A DNA stretch of 6,030 bases from Burkholderiales bacterium. GTDB taxonomy: Bacteria; Pseudomonadota; Gammaproteobacteria; Burkholderiales; Burkholderiaceae_C. Made by a program: the position numbers and the translations under genes. The notes under the pieces are model-generated. The model did not search any database. It was not told the origin of the DNA and was given only the letters and a program-made list of their open reading frames with translations. The stretch covers positions 1 through 6,030 of the forward strand of contig SXSX01000067.1 of assembly GCA_005793295.1 (NCBI GenBank), read 5' to 3'. Positions 5,693 through 6,030 of the stretch are shown here, piece after piece. Each line of letters begins with the position of its first letter. The stretch's first letter is position 1.

Positions 5693-6030
5693 CTATTCTA
5701 TGTTCTGGACTTGTTCGCGCATTTGTTCGATCAAGACTTTCATATCTACTGAAATATGGGTGAGTTCCAGGGCCGCTGATTTGGAGCCCATGGTGTTAGC
5801 TTCACGGTGCAGTTCTTGGATTAAAAAGTCCATCCGTTTGCCAATCTCGCCGCCTTTTTTGATTAAACGCTCTAACTCATCAAGGTGTGAGTTCAAGCGT
5901 GTGAGTTCTTCAGCAACGTCAATGCGAATCGCAAACGCGGTGGCTTCTGTCAGTGCCCGGTCTTGCGCGGCCTCGGGCAGGGAGCTGCCATCGGTTAGCG
6001 CCATCGCCTCTTTCCAGCGTTCTAAAAAGC
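5693..6030 (-). CDS. yicC: YicC-family endoribonuclease, C-terminal part (5' end outside window)
   Basis: This frame is open from the right edge of the window to a TAG (complement of 5693-5695) and gives the last 111 residues or so. The first visible residues are FLERWKEA, so the Met at 6002-6004 is internal and not the start. The conserved YicC end is plain: DVAEELTRLNSHLDELERL, KRMDFLIQELHREANTMGSK and VLIEQMREQVQNIE. YicC-family proteins are about 290 residues long. The E. coli member is an endoribonuclease that has been linked to small-RNA turnover. The N-terminal domain is missing from the window. The gene lies 29 bp upstream of gmk on the same strand, a common betaproteobacterial order that suggests one operon whose promoter lies outside the window. 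Confidence 0.93.
   Translation of the reverse strand, partial: FLERWKEAMALTDGSSLPEAAQDRALTEATAFAIRIDVAEELTRLNSHLDELERLIKKGGEIGKRMDFLIQELHREANTMGSKSAALELTHISVDMKVLIEQMREQVQNIE

Overview
The window looks like part of a betaproteobacterial chromosome, most likely Burkholderiales and perhaps Comamonadaceae. This is inferred from three things: the minus-strand yicC-gmk-rpoZ block, the close match of the omega-subunit and YicC C-terminal sequences to the forms I know from that group, and a moderate GC content. No genus can be fixed from the sequence alone. No mobile element, CRISPR array, rRNA or tRNA is visible.

Bases 1-4752 hold a plus-strand acyl-CoA catabolism cluster. It begins with the 3' end of an enoyl-CoA hydratase/isomerase gene (to 224). 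A 67-bp gap follows that carries a 34-bp near-perfect palindrome (242-275). Next come a TetR-family regulator with an AT-hook-like N-terminal arm (292-987), an SDR enzyme of the peroxisomal enoyl-CoA reductase/dienoyl-CoA reductase type (1010-1900), two adjacent acyl-CoA dehydrogenases overlapping by 4 bp (1912-3087 and 3084-4229), and a YigI-like hotdog acyl-CoA thioesterase (4240-4752). The spacing of 22, 11, -4 and 10 bp indicates one operon. The palindrome is the obvious candidate operator for autoregulation by the TetR protein. Together the genes would oxidise, reduce, hydrate and, where needed, hydrolyse an unusual (branched, unsaturated or terpenoid-like) acyl-CoA. The actual substrate cannot be read from the sequence.

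Bases 4753-4823 form the boundary between two convergent transcription units. They contain a strong bidirectional intrinsic terminator (4771-4804). A second A/T-rich inverted repeat (4810-4842) surrounds the rpoZ stop codon.

Bases 4824-6030 are a minus-strand housekeeping operon read from right to left: yicC (3' part only, cut by the window edge), gmk (guanylate kinase) and rpoZ (RNA polymerase omega subunit). The spoT/relA gene that often follows rpoZ is not there. The catabolic cluster abuts rpoZ instead.

I did not find a clearly undescribed system. The most interesting signals are the operator-like palindrome, the coupled pair of acyl-CoA dehydrogenases with their catalytic glutamate apparently in the long-chain/isovaleryl position, the SDR without the usual Tyr-Lys pair, and the hairpin around the rpoZ stop codon.
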